A stretch of DNA of 64,000 nt from Diphasiastrum complanatum (Eukaryota > Streptophyta > Lycopodiopsida > Lycopodiales > Lycopodiaceae), in the NCBI GenBank assembly GCA_029204225.1, contig CM055092.1, positions 60,813,527 through 60,877,526 on the forward strand. The letters are read 5' to 3'. Made by a program: the position numbers and the translations under genes. The number at the start of each line of letters is the position of its first letter. Position 1 is the stretch's first letter. Positions 24,223 to 32,469 of this stretch are shown here, in pieces. Below the pieces are notes generated by a model. That model saw nothing but the letters and a program-made list of their open reading frames with translations. It did not search any database and had not been told where the DNA came from.

Positions 24223-27200
24223 ATCCACATAGAAGCCCTAAAAGGGAGCCCTCAATGGATAAGATTGACGAAACCAATCTCTAAGAGGGATAATAGTGCG
24301 CCCTCCAGATAGGGTCTGTGACCCCCCCCAGATGCCCCCCCCTCATCAGTGCATGACCAAATATCAAATAGGGTAATAATATCAAACCGAGGTGGCGTAA
24401 TTCATTCCAGCCAAGATGATTGTCAAATCTTTTGAACTTGCTCAGCTTTTCATAGAGAAGTTGTTGGGGTTGTTTGGTTTGCCAAATGCTATTCTTAGTG
24501 ATTGGGATTCAAAGTTCACTGGCAATTTTAAAAAATATCCACATTTTCATTAAGTTTTATGAAAGCGTCGTTGTGCATGAAAGATAAACTATGAGTCTTA
24601 TGGTCTTTCTTTAATGACTCATTATGTACATATAACCATTCTTTTTCAAGTATTACATCTACTTTGTCCAGATTCATAATGTGAAAGTCGAATTTGCAAT
24701 CCGGTCCCACATTGGCTTTTTGCTTCTATGGCCAGCTTCACCACATAGCAGTCCTCACTTTCCTTTGTTTCCACCTTTAGCTTTTACAACAATTTAGAAT
24801 TAATAAAATGCAGAACAATCATCAAACAAAATTGTCACGACTTGGCCACCTATGGTCCCATTCATCCAAATTAGGTCATGGGGACCAAAAACTGTCTTAT
24901 TTAAACAACAATGCTCACAAACTGAACTATCAGTAAAGGACAATGTTAGGTTCCTTGGCATCTTAAATAAAGCCCCTTTAACATTCTTCCTTTTCTTCGG
25001 TCATTCCTTTGCGACATGTCTTGGCTCCATGCAATTAAAGCATAGATTGTCACTCTTGGCCCTAGCAAGGGTCTCTTGATCCATGGTAGACCATTTCTTT
25101 GGTCCATGGGTTCTTGTAGAGGTATCCTTTGCCTTTTTCTTTTCCTTTTTTTTGAAAAGAAAGTGGACTTTTTACCCTTTGCCTCGGGTTGTTCAAGAGT
25201 AGAACCATCACAAAATAAGCTTGCACCCCATATTCTCTTTGCCCTTGGTCTTATAACCCTACGGTTGCTCCATGTATATACCTTCTCTTGTAATTGCCCA
25301 CTCTTGACATCCATTTGCTACATGTCCCAACCAAAGTATGTTGCTAAGGCCAACAAAGTTTTGATAGATGTCATATTCCCAAAAAAGCAAATATTTCATC
25401 ATAGTGTGACCCTTCCTACTATGTGAACTCTTTAGCATCAACTTCGCCTTATGCTTATCAACAATTCCATCCATAGTTGCAAGCCTATTCGAATCGGCTG
25501 ATTTGATCCAATTTGAACCGGCTAGCTGGGTTTGAATCGGGGAGCGGTTCGAATCGTTTGTTATTAGTTTCTTTTTGGGGCAAAAAACGGTTCAAACCGG
25601 AAACCAATTCGGACCGGTTCTGAACAATTCGGTGGTTTGAACCACCGTTCGATGCAACTATGATTCCATCAACTAGGAAAATAAACCCACTTGCAACCTA
25701 TGGGCTCCTTTCCTTCTAGCAAACCAATGAGCTCCCATGTCTCATGTTGCATGATGGAGTCACACTCCTACATGGCATTTTGCTATACCTTCTCTTTCAT
25801 GGCTTTGTGAAAAGTGCGTGACTCATGTAATTCTTGGATGGTTGACATAAGTGCAAAGCTACTTTCTTGCCTCTCATTAGGATGTCTATAAGACCTTGCC
25901 CCTTGGTTGTTATTTTTTGGCTCCAAAACGATTGGAAGCCCACGTAATCAAGATCCTCTCTTTTTCTCTCTCTTGATACCCATATTGTCTGCAATTTTTA
26001 TTTTTAATTTCAAAAAAAAAAAGTACCAACGAATCGTGACCTCCCAACGAACCGCGGGTCACGATTCGGATCATTGTCCGACTACATCTTTGATCCTAGG
26101 GGCTAGGTGATAGTGAGGCCTACATCCTCTATTATCTCCAAAACAAAATAGAGATCCTTAAAAAAGAGGTTGAAGAGCATGAAAAGCAAGGCGCTAGCAA
26201 GTTCCTTCCCCTCGTTGATTCCAAAGAGGAAGTGATTAGCCAAGACGCTCATGAGTCACAAGAGCAAGAGCAAACCACTTCTGATGACTCAAGGAAGCGC
26301 AAGACAAGTATAACACCATGGGACACTTGGTCTCCATTTTCCTCACCAACAAAGTTGCCAAGGCAGTATTGTGAAACAATCAAGGGGCAAATTTTAGAAC
26401 AAGGTGAAAACTCTCTCTCTCTCTCTCTCTAGTCGCCCTCCAGCGATGGCGCTCTGCTGCTGTTCGCGGGTCTCTTCATTATTGGCACTCTGTTGCTCGT
26501 AGGTCTGAGCTCCCTCCTCCATCGCCATGGTGCTGAGATGTTACCATTCTCCATCGCGGGTCCGATCGCTGGCGCTTGCTGATTGCGGACTTGCCTGCGG
26601 AGTTCTGTGGACCTGGTGCGAGCGCTAGTTGCAGCCCCATCTTTGGTTTATTGCCAACTACCTGTTCCAACGCCCTGCTTCCTGCTGCAGTTCCGGTGGG
26701 TTTCTACTTGTTTGAAGGTTTTGAACTATGGCCAGGAATAGGAAAGAGGGTGCACCTAGCCGTGCTCCTCAAACATCCTCTTCGGACTCCACCTTCTTCT
26801 TCCATTTTAGACCCACTTTCTATGCACGTGGCAATCCCTGTCTCTCTGTCAGATTCTATTCTCGTTAACAGTGATTTCACTGTAGCCCTTCCTTTGACCC
26901 CTGATAATGCAGAAGCATCTCTGCGTCCGTCCTTTATGATCTTTGTCATTCGCGCAGAGCAACTACATTCATATGAATATCTTAACAGCCATCGAGAAAA
27001 ACTTGTTTCTCTTGAGTCCATGATCCATGCCGTGCAATCTCACCTTTAGAAACTGAATACGTCCAGCTTAGATATTGCATTTTTGAGTCTCTTCACAATT
27101 GTGGCACTTAATTTTTTTCATACTTTTGTGTCCTAGGGGGAATTTTGGATCATTTTGTTTCCCATAGTAAGACACCCCTAATGCACTCAAAATTTTGTGA

Positions 27201-28308
27201 ATTCAATTTCTGTAAGTCAAGATATTGAATGCACTTTTTTTTACTAATTTTTGTTTGTTCTATTACTTTTGCACCTCTCCCTTTTTTTTTTGAGTCAGTT
27301 TTTTGACTCTTTTAGATCATTCATCTTGCTACAATGAGTCACTTCTATTGTACTTTACAGATCTAGATTTGGATCACACTCAAAGCTCTAGTTCAATATT
27401 GTGTCCAATAAGTCTCATCTAGTGTAACAAACTTGCATATCACATCTCATAATTGTAAGTGGGGGCTGAAGAGAATCTCTGTGTAAATAAGCCACTCCAT
27501 TTGATTCTTTGCCATCTGCAGTCCTCACTCCCTTTACATATATTGACGCCCTTGCGGAACCAGAAAAGGTAGGTGGACCTCGCTCATGACTCTTGTGTGC
27601 CTTTGTAAAAAATAATCTCTTCATCCTCCATGAAATTCTGCAAACAGCCCACAAGGTGAGCCTCATCAGGAAGACACCGACTCTCAGACATTTCTCAGCA
27701 TGCCTGACAAAAACCCAGGTTTCCCATAGATGCCATGTGGAATAAGGCAGACTCAGCTAGGAGTCAACGACCACCTCCCTGTCCTGACCAGTGGTAGGCC
27801 TCTGCTATAGCAACCAGTGTAAACCTTGGATGTGGAGCCCTTGCCAGTGTACACTTAGTCAAAGTGGGCAGCGGTGAAACAAAACTAAGCCAATGTATAT
27901 TCTTAGGCAGCGATACAAGGCCACAGGTACAAGGTTGTTGCGGCCAGAATTCTTGTTTTCTTGGGATGCAGTAGAATTCAGAAGAGTTGTTGGCAGAGAT
28001 GGTGAACAATGATGGAGACGGTGGTTAACGTTAGAAATATGGCAATGGCAAGCAATGGAGAGAGAGAGAGAGAGATAGAGATAGAGAGAGATAGAGAGCC
28101 CTTGCCAGTGTACACTTAGTCAAAGTGGGCAGCGGTGAAACAAAACTAGGCCAACGTATATTATTAGGCAGCGAAACAAGGCCACAGATACAAGGTTGTT
28201 GCTGCCAGAATTCTTTTTTTCTTGGGAAGCAGTAGAATTCAGAAGAGTTGTTGGCAGAGATGGTGAACAATGATGGAGACACTGGTTAACGTTAGAAATA
28301 TGGCAAGC

Positions 28309-28376
<68 letters not shown>

Positions 28377-29043
28377 CATTTAAGCTACCCAAGGTATGCT
28401 GGAATCCTTCTCTTTAGGTTACTCGACTTCTCAGACCCTATACTAAATTCTACTTTAGGTGTCCAAACAACATTATGTAAGCTGTAGGGCCCTGTGGGTA
28501 TAAATACCCGAATGATAGCTCGTTAATTGCAAATCATAAGCTCCCAAATAGTTGCCTACCAAACTGATAGCTAACATTTACGTACTTCTCATGAAATCTT
28601 TGAATACTTTCTTAGCTGGTCGTAACAAGTAAGTGCTAGAGATATCCTTTCTTGTTGAGGAATCTAGCGCTTGAAGTTTACAAGTTCCTTGGCCTCAAAC
28701 TTTTTCCGGCTTTGGAATAGTAGAGCAAATTCTCCGCTTATATCTTCTAGAAATATCATTACAGATGTAAAAATCTAACGGAAACATTCTAATGAAAGCA
28801 ATTGGGAGATACTTGAAACTTGAAACTTGAAAGAGAGTATATCGATTGAATTGCTTCTTACACACGTTGCTTCTGCTCTTGCTCATCTTTGGTTGCACAT
28901 TGTTGGCTGTTTCTGACTGACTATTTGTGTTTCAGGGTGCACTTCATACCAATTTAGTTGAAGCACTACGTCCGCATCTTCCTGCTTTACGGAGCAGCCC
29001 TTACGGCAAAAGAATCCTTTCAAGGACTAATTTGAAGAAGTAA
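5841..29043 (+). CDS. PUM: Pumilio/PUF-family RNA-binding protein, five coding exons, 787 aa
   Basis: The spliced frame joins exons 5841-7510, 7725-7887, 8098-8261, 8444-8702 and 28936-29043, all with GT-AG introns and matching phases. The start MDQDDVEFEQLLGEIP has the acidic opening I associate with plant PUF proteins. Residues about 20-460 are Q/S/H-rich and probably disordered. The Pumilio homology domain spans about 464-787. The base-reading helices of repeats 1-8 show CRFLQ, NYLIQ, TRAVQ, NHVVQ, CCVLQ, NYVVQ, SNVVE and NYVIQ, followed by the SSPYGKR cap. This side-chain order fits a UGUA-type 3' UTR target. PUF proteins bind mRNA 3' UTRs in the cytoplasm and repress or destabilise them. 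All repeats look intact, so the gene may be active despite its giant last intron. Confidence 0.9.
7725..7887 (+). CDS. PUM: PUF gene exon 2 (repeats 3-4)
   Basis: Acceptor TTCAG before 7725 and donor CAG/GTACTC after 7887. It encodes TRAVQKLIE and NGNHVVQRCL and ends in phase 0. Confidence 0.88.
8098..8261 (+). CDS. PUM: PUF gene exon 3 (repeat 5, start of 6)
   Basis: Acceptor TTTGTAG before 8098 and donor GG/GTAGCT. It encodes FIFDAAASHCVEIA and HGCCVLQRCV and ends inside the Gly of GNYVVQ. Confidence 0.88.
8444..8702 (+). CDS. PUM: PUF gene exon 4 (repeats 6-8)
   Basis: Acceptor ATCTCAG before 8444 and donor AAG/GTGTGT after 8702. It encodes NYVVQYILDL, SSNVVEKCLK and ANYVIQCALSVSK. Without splicing the frame continues into the intron and stops at 8957, which would replace the last 35 residues with an unrelated tail. 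Confidence 0.88.
11153..11595 (-). repeat. Copia 3' LTR
   Basis: 443 bp, TG to CA, with an internal (AG)n tract of about 20 bp at 11242. The polypurine tract lies at 11596-11603, read on the minus strand. Confidence 0.93.
11665..12515 (-). pseudogene. Copia RT C-terminus and RNase H, YVDD lost
   Basis: It opens directly with DLGLLHFYLGLEF after the KQAPRMWY helix, so the palm segment with the catalytic YVDD is deleted. It continues through QKRYIGQILKRFKM, PDISYSVSLMSQFM, the RNase H opening VGFNDSDWGGDQDTRRSTSG, SSSEAEYRA, SDSQSAIAIARNP and the TKHIEIHYHFVRE motif, and ends at the usual KALPR region. RNase H looks complete. RT activity cannot be. Confidence 0.88.
12518..13306 (-). pseudogene. 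Copia reverse transcriptase, N-terminal part with deletion
   Basis: The stretch 13306-13079 codes for a low-complexity linker. From 13060 the RT begins with WEDAMQDEYDSLMKNQIW, GSKWVYKIKYKADG, RYKARLIAKGYAQ and YEETFSPTARMTTV, then RQLDIKK. The usual AFLNG...EEIYM segment is missing: the sequence jumps with a frame change to VCLLKKALYALKQAPRMWY near 12545. RT copies the element RNA into DNA. Confidence 0.85.
13303..14620 (-). pseudogene. Copia integrase and flanking pol, N-terminally truncated
   Basis: The frame runs in the order of Copia pol. The residual region after protease (KEAFTKL) comes first. The GAG-pre-integrase zinc finger follows, with WHARFGHLN and the CEGCILGK pair. The integrase core has DLVHSDVCGPM, the second Asp in TFIDDFSHFTWIY, and the Glu of PYTPQQNRVAERKNRTLMEM. 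It ends with the FGCTAYAFVPN region. The protease active site (D-S-G-A) that should precede it is gone, replaced by the TRIM fragment. Integrase would insert the cDNA in the nucleus. The frame is open for about 440 codons, which agrees with a recent insertion. Confidence 0.88.
14621..15010 (-). mobile_element. TRIM-like miniature LTR element fragment inside the Copia
   Basis: A 144-bp LTR (14823-14966, TG to CA) is preceded on the left by a 116-bp internal part (14707-14822) and the last 86 bp of a second LTR copy (14621-14706). On the minus strand the internal part starts with the primer site TGGTATCAGAGC directly at the LTR and ends with CTTGAGGGGGG, a polypurine tract, directly at the other LTR. 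A partial second internal copy follows (14967-15010). No protein is encoded. These are the hallmarks of a terminal-repeat retrotransposon in miniature. It replaces the Copia zinc knuckle and protease core, and the LTR-internal-LTR-internal order suggests rearrangement rather than clean insertion. Confidence 0.75.
14853..14924 (-). tRNA. tRNA-like cloverleaf within the TRIM LTR (probably not a real tRNA gene)
   Basis: On the minus strand 72 nt fold as a tRNA. The acceptor stem is GGGTGGA with TCTGTCC (7 pairs including wobbles). The D arm is GCTC-AGTGGTA-GAGC. The anticodon arm TCCCA/TGAGG has one mismatch and loop TCCGGTA. A short variable region follows, and the T arm is CTGGG-TTCGAAT-CCTAG. 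Pol III boxes A (TAGCTCAGTGGTAGAGC) and B (GGTTCGAATCC) are intact. Position 33 is C instead of U and there is no clear T-run terminator. A second copy at 14621-14675 lacks the T arm. Its place inside an LTR argues for a captured tRNA domain. Confidence 0.7.
14998..15657 (-). pseudogene. Copia gag (capsid part), one in-frame stop
   Basis: The frame starts at ATG 15657 with MAKESEAIGSLFSEDRLDGT. It meets a TAA near 15595, where related proteins have Tyr in the N-Y-S-L-W motif. It then continues as LWSYMMRNLLIAKGLWDLV and the Copia gag (UBN2-type) helices to QEEQMRPNF. At about 15010 it breaks off into TRIM sequence. The CCHC zinc knuckle that should follow is absent. Gag would form the intracellular particle. 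Confidence 0.85.
15658..16661 (-). other. Copia untranslated leader
   Basis: About 1 kb lies between the primer site and the gag start and has no coding frame. A GGGCGCC-type phrase recurs (about 16311, 16396, 16614, with a variant near 16503) and also occurs in the LTR (16738), which suggests a structural or packaging element. Confidence 0.6.
16662..17105 (-). repeat. Copia 5' LTR
   Basis: 444 bp, about 98 percent identical to the other LTR. It is followed on the minus strand without a gap by the initiator-Met tRNA primer site. Confidence 0.93.
17285..18369 (+). pseudogene. LINE ORF1 protein (coiled coil plus RNA-binding domain)
   Basis: The first frame (to 17794) ends in a coiled coil with heptads in the QIDQIKADFQILRQEISQLKG region. 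After a frame change the second part (17812-18369) carries NIRVCGI, a strand-helix pattern, then LRGTTIYMDDDLTYIQVEER, typical of the C-terminal domain of L1-type ORF1 proteins. ORF1p coats the element RNA and acts as a chaperone. Confidence 0.65.
18316..19100 (+). pseudogene. LINE endonuclease domain
   Basis: It starts in one frame with RVWNCDGI and DVLLFMET (Asn and catalytic Glu). A frame change near 18420 leads to GSAAVACLYRESL, then IFLTGDFNARTS (the GDFN motif with catalytic Asp/Asn). After another frame change near 19010 it ends with a TTLSDH motif (the final Asp-His). This is the exonuclease-endonuclease-phosphatase fold that nicks the target DNA. Confidence 0.75.
19500..20920 (+). 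pseudogene. LINE reverse transcriptase and C-terminal knuckle
   Basis: RT motif A is seen as CCFVDYRKAFDSVPR (about 19590). GVKQGFTLSPILFGLYIDEL and the catalytic LLYADDVVLVSP (about 19880) follow, then GLGVNIAKTKVMVF. The N-terminal fingers are missing. Past 20390 a C..C...E.EEHF.F.C knuckle, an Asp run near 20680 and a PRRRQRPP tail complete the ORF2 C-terminus. Stops and frame changes are scattered. Confidence 0.75.
21639..21677. repeat. Inverted telomere-like repeats (TTTAGGG / CCCTAAA)
   Basis: TAGGGTTTAGGGTTTAG is followed after a few bases by AACCCTAAACCCTAAACC. The two plant telomere-type arrays face each other and form a perfect hairpin of about 17 bp. Confidence 0.75.
22047..22144. 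repeat. 98-bp fragment of the 36-kb Gypsy family LTR
   Basis: The first 98 bp of the LTR at 36089 (TGTAATAGATCCTAACACCA onward) are present almost unchanged, then identity stops. It is a truncated LTR end in the PUF intron and shows that this family has inserted here too. Confidence 0.8.
22350..23270 (+). pseudogene. Gypsy gag-pol relic: zinc knuckle, protease, RNase H
   Basis: In order: a CCHC knuckle CVRCKSPDHFACDC (about 22400), a protease-like ALVDTSNTLFFIN (about 22670, with DTSN instead of DSGA), and, after loss of most of RT, the thumb/RNase H junction PLHALLKKSRSFLWT, ETDASSVGLGALL and LHSYEQRYYIYEKELLAV (22900-23160). The order is that of Ty3/Gypsy. Frame changes and the RT loss mark it as old. 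Confidence 0.75.
23330..24380 (-). mobile_element. Worn LTR and leader related to the young Copia
   Basis: A degenerate primer site TGGTATTAGAGC (reverse complement near 24070-24081) separates a leader-like part (23330-24065, with GGGCGTT/GGGCGCT phrases) from an LTR-like part with a (GA)n tract (24176-24219) and the phrase CAGTGCATGACCAAATAT, which resembles the Copia LTR. No coding part remains. It is probably an older relative of the 11-17 kb element. Confidence 0.45.
24528..25440 (-). pseudogene. Gypsy gag zinc knuckle and protease-downstream relic
   Basis: On the minus strand the frame MDQETLARAKSDNLCFNCME (about 25085-25030) followed by PRHVAKE gives a CCHC knuckle whose last Cys is now a stop. 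Farther on, 24710-24528 reads LDKVDVILEKEWLY, the conserved D-V-I-L-G-x-x-W-L region after Gypsy protease. Everything between is frame-shifted. Confidence 0.55.
25472..25662. mobile_element. hAT-type MITE with 8-bp target duplication
   Basis: The ends CATAGTTGCA and TGCAACTATG form a perfect 10-bp terminal inverted repeat. The flanks ATTCCATC (25464-25471 and 25663-25670) are an exact 8-bp TSD, diagnostic of the hAT superfamily. The inside (191 bp) is rich in GAATCGG/CCGGTTC phrases and has no coding capacity. It sits in the broken Gypsy relic. Confidence 0.88.
25930..26075. repeat. Degraded hAT-related segment with hairpin
   Basis: TTTTTCTCTCTCTTGATACC and the A-rich tract after it match the inside of the hAT element at 42005-42665. 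A hairpin GAATCGTGACC / GGTCACGATTC (about 26033-26070) lies at the right. The ends are not preserved. Confidence 0.45.
26130..27060 (+). other. Unrecognised coding-like remnant after a (CT)n tract
   Basis: Two open stretches flank a (CT)n tract (26407-26431). The first (26160-26400) is Glu/Gln/Ser-rich and ends in WDTWSPFSSPTKLPRQY. The second (26576-27049) has no motif I know. By position after a (CT)n tract it could be the ORF1 region of another LINE, since copy 1 also starts at such a tract. I assign no function. Confidence 0.25.
27415..27666 (-). pseudogene. LINE endonuclease fragment of a different family
   Basis: The minus-strand frame contains ARASIYVKGVRTADGKESNG followed by VAYLHRDSLQPP. 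It aligns by eye with the VACLYRESLHPS region of the LINE endonuclease at 18.5 kb. Nothing else of the element is preserved nearby. Confidence 0.4.
27837..28372. repeat. Tandem duplication (about 260-bp period) ending in (GA)n tracts
   Basis: The unit starting CCCTTGCCAGTGTACACTTA (about 27838) recurs at about 28098 with a few percent difference. Both units end in GA repeats (28056-28095, and 28316-28371 with more than 25 units). It probably arose by unequal exchange between GA tracts. Confidence 0.8.
28936..29043 (+). CDS. PUM: PUF gene exon 5, the C-terminal cap, about 20 kb downstream
   Basis: After acceptor GTGTTTCAG the frame reads GALHTNLVEALRPHL, then the SSPYGKRILS cap typical of plant PUF proteins, and stops with TAA at 29041. 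The phase matches exon 4 exactly. This short exon lies beyond all the mobile DNA, and only the family signature identifies it. Confidence 0.88.
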   Translation, partial: GALHTNLVEALRPHLPALRSSPYGKRILSRTNLKK

Positions 29044-29340
29044 GATGATGCAATAGCTTATTTTGAACTTGTATCGAGTGTTCGTCTCAAAAATATGTAG
29101 CTTAAATATTGTCAATTTGATAATCTGCTAAGGGCTGTTTGATTGTTGAACATCTTGAGTTGATTCTTCTTCTTTTTAATTGACATCTTGCATCAAATTT
29201 GTTGAGAGCCCGAACCTGCTGTTTGGACATGAATAGAAACCAAGGCGTTGGTATCTCTTAACGAATGTCATTGTTTGAATAGGCGCAATGCTTATTTTGT
29301 CAAATGTATTGTGTCCATGTCTTTATTATGTATAAGTATG
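29044..29340 (+). other. Probable 3' UTR of the PUF gene
   Basis: This is AT-rich sequence after the stop, without open frames. Several AT-rich polyadenylation-type motifs lie at 29280-29340. The exact end cannot be set. Confidence 0.45.
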
Positions 29341-31059
29341 AATATATGGAGAGGCCACCAAGTCATATATATCATGTCATTATCGGCCTAGCCTATGGTG
29401 GTTATGGCATATAGGATAGTGGAGCTTCCTAATAGTGTGGAGGTAGTCAAAAGTGAAAGGAGGTGGAGACCTATGACGCATATTTATGTCAAAATGATGC
29501 TGTGTGCAAGTGGGTCTACTAGAAGGATCCAAGCCAGAGTACCCCCCTAGCTTTTGTAGGGTGTGGAATGATTGAAGGAATAAATATGAAGGTGCTATGA
29601 GATAGTGTAGCATGTGCAGAATCGTGAGTCGTGACTCTCCCTTGAATACTGAGGGTATGGTCATCTACTTAGTGTTCCTTTTATGTATAAAGATTTATTC
29701 TGTTGTGCTTGTGAGATATGCATTAAGAGTTTCGTATGTGATGGATCCTATGCATTTGTGTGTTGGGGTAATGCAATCCTAATCTGTATGCAAGTAAGAG
29801 TGCATGCATGAGATGCCCTACCTAATATCAAAATTCTCAGCTGGTTTGAGAACTTAGTGTTCCTGAGTGCCTCAATGATTGTATGCTTGCTTTTTGAAGA
29901 AATTTTGGTTTCTAGCTGTTTTTTTTTAAATTGAGGTGGTAGATCTCCTCAGAAGCTCATCCATGCAAGGAATGAGATCATGCGTGTGAGAAAAACCCTT
30001 AACTAATATCAAGATTGTGGTTTGTTCATGAAATATTAAACCAAAGTTGGATGTGTCATGCTTGTATGATTCATCCATTACGAATATGGAGAAATTTATG
30101 ACACCCTAAATAGCTTGTTTTGTCTTGAAGTTCTTGCTAATTGTAACTCAGGTATGAAACGTTAAGTGCGAATTTGCAAGAATTGCGCATATGTGGAGAC
30201 TATTGAGTAGACTACATGTGGAAGTGGTAAAAGTGTAGAAAATTCAGGTTGCAACCAAAACTTGTATTTTTTGAAAATGTTTTCAAAATCATCCAGTTCA
30301 ACATGTGTGAAGGGGATTAAGTACCACCACACGTGTGAAATGTACGAAAATGACAGACAATATCACATCATTAGCAGGTCACCAGATTAGTGTTTTTTTG
30401 CTAAAAATCAGGATGTTGGTAATGTTGAAGCAACAATGGTGAAAAAGTGAATATCTTGCCCATGCATGATAGGCAACCTAAGCTTGGGACAGACTGCATA
30501 GATGGTACGTGAACCAAAATGGTAAAGGAATCCCATCTTATGAGGATGCTTTAGTTGTGAAAATGGTAGCACATACTTCATGCATATAGCATTGACATGT
30601 TCATGGAAAAAGAGCTTATGCATGCAATAGAATATGCTAAAGTTAGATTTTACATCTCGTAAAAGCATTCACACTCGACTCACAATGAGGGGTCAAGATG
30701 GCTGCCTCCCCCGTTAGGGAAATCTTATTAAGCAATCAACCAATGATCTTAATTGGTTACAAATACTTTCAATGGAATAGAGGTCTCAACTGGGATTCAT
30801 GCTTGAGAAAACATAAACCAATGTGTATGTGCAGTCAACAGTTTCATTCTAACATCCCAAATTGTCACTCACGCATTCTCAATTTGAGACTAGTTTCATG
30901 TCGTGTTAAAGGTAGATACAAAGGGTGAAGAGAGAGGTTGGCAGAGAGATAAAATGAAGGTGGTAAAGAGAATTTGGAGGCTTGAGAGAGAAAAGGATGG
31001 GTGGAAATTTGAGCCAAGAGGGAGAAGAGAAAGAGGAATAGGGGGCCGTGTAGGAAACA

Positions 31060-31063
<4 letters not shown>
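29341..31063. other. Spacer downstream of the PUF gene
   Basis: I see no gene, RNA or intact element here. Open frames are short and lack motifs. Confidence 0.45.

Positions 31064-31124
<61 letters not shown>
31064..31124. repeat. (GA)n microsatellite, about 60 bp
   Basis: Pure GA repeat directly followed by the 3' region of LINE copy 2. Other tracts of this kind occur at 5242, 17202, 24176, 26407, 28316 and 41877. Confidence 0.9.
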
Positions 31125-31128
<4 letters not shown>

Positions 31129-31129
31129 G

Positions 31130-32440
31130 AGAGATTTATTAATGTTTTTTCATGCCAAAAGGCATATAAGACTAATAAATGTACATGTCAAGTATGTGAT
31201 ATTAGTGAGAGCATATGAAAATGTCTCCAAAGTAGTGACGAAAGAAAATAACATAACTAAATACTATGTATTGAAATGAGTGAGATATGTAGGAGTATGA
31301 ATGTTGCTAGATACACTAAGTGAGGTATAACAGTATCAGTATCATCATGTCTGTTGCTTAAGAAGAAGGATGTGATGAGATCTGCAATATGAGGTAACTT
31401 AACTCAGGTAGCCACTTACATCGTCTAGGAGGATGAGAAGTGTGTCTCCTCATGATAGGACGGGTAGCTCAGGCTGCGACATGCCTATGGAGTGTTGTCT
31501 CTGATCTCTGTGAATAAGTGTATCGTCGTCGTCCACATCATCATCATCGGAGTTTGGGTCCTAGCATAGTCTTCTTCTAGAGAAGAAAGAGGTAATCTGA
31601 GACTGAGAACTAGGATGAGTTTTCTGAGTTGTCCGACATATATCACATCGTAACAAGAACATCTCTTGTAACATAAGGGCAACACAACGAGAATGTTCAT
31701 ATGCTATGATTGATCGAAGTGTGGTGGACATGTCGTGAAACAAGCAGTGGTATCTGCCTCTATCTCATATTGTATAGGGCATTTGAAGATAAAATGCTCG
31801 TCAGACTCCACCTCCCTCAAAGAGCTTAACTGGCATATCCGCTTGTTAGACTCTCTCGTACTGCATACCTCCAGGTGCCGGTTAACCACAAGAGACCGAA
31901 CGATTCACGTGTCACCCTGCCATAGCACCCAATCCAGGTCCACCTTCTGTGCCTTGGTCTGTGATCGTAACAAGCAAGATCCGACTTCCATCCTAGACAG
32001 TGTCCCATACCACTGCCTAGGCTCTCAGCCATCTCCTGCCTCAAGCTAGCACTCATCCTGGATGTGCACACCGCTCTCCATCCACCTTCTCCTAGGTAGA
32101 TAGAATGGATGGCAAATGAGTCCCCCTCCCTTGTATACCTCCAAGGTGGGAGACTTCAAGCCATGCGCACGTCCTAGATTACGACATGTGGCAACCATGC
32201 AGGTTCATGAGTCACAGGTCAAGTCAACAGGCCCAGTAATATCGTCTAGTGTCAAGTTAGGTTTGGGACCCAAGGGAGTTGGGTCCCTAACACCGCTCCC
32301 CTCTCGGGAAACCATGGAACCTCCCAATCTCAATAGTCAATTGATGTGATGATACGCAGAGCTGGCCCAATGTGAAACTAAGACTATGTGAGCCCGAGTC
32401 TAAATCATAGAATTGGGAACCTTGCTATGTCCAGCTCTAG
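31130..32440 (-). mobile_element. LINE copy 2 (3' part), split by a solo LTR
   Basis: On the minus strand it carries the ORF2 C-terminus with the EVESDEHFIFKCP knuckle (about 31790), the Asp/acidic run and the 3' tail, as in copy 1 and copy 3. The sequence ACCATGGAACCTCCCA, continuous in copy 3, is separated here from the rest by 31844-32292. Upstream parts are absent. It lies head to tail with copy 3. Confidence 0.7.
31844..32292. mobile_element. Solo LTR (449 bp) with perfect 5-bp duplication
   Basis: It begins TGTTAGAC and ends CCCTAACA. CCGCT flanks it on both sides (31839-31843 and 32293-32297). The interrupted LINE continues on both sides, which confirms the borders. Recombination between two LTRs of a full element would leave this state. 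Confidence 0.85.
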
Positions 32441-32469
32441 GAAATTGATCCGGTAGTAGTTAGGCTTAA

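Larger units (their letters stand above)
8703..28935 (+). other. Giant PUF intron 4 (20,233 bp) packed with mobile elements
   Basis: The intron runs from GTGTGTC to TTTCAG. The other three introns of the gene are 182-214 bp. Its cargo is listed separately. From 8958 to 11152 I see no gene or complete element. The part 10120-10560, with an ATAAATAG box and AT-rich tail, might be a worn LTR, but no partner copy or primer site supports that. Confidence 0.85.

Noticed and set aside
28120-28392. Ser-Leu repeat proteins over GA tracts
   Set aside because: They are pure translation of the (GA)n microsatellite.
28316-31124. CRISPR-like or satellite arrays
   Set aside because: The repeats are simple GA dinucleotides without spacers; the genome is plainly eukaryotic.
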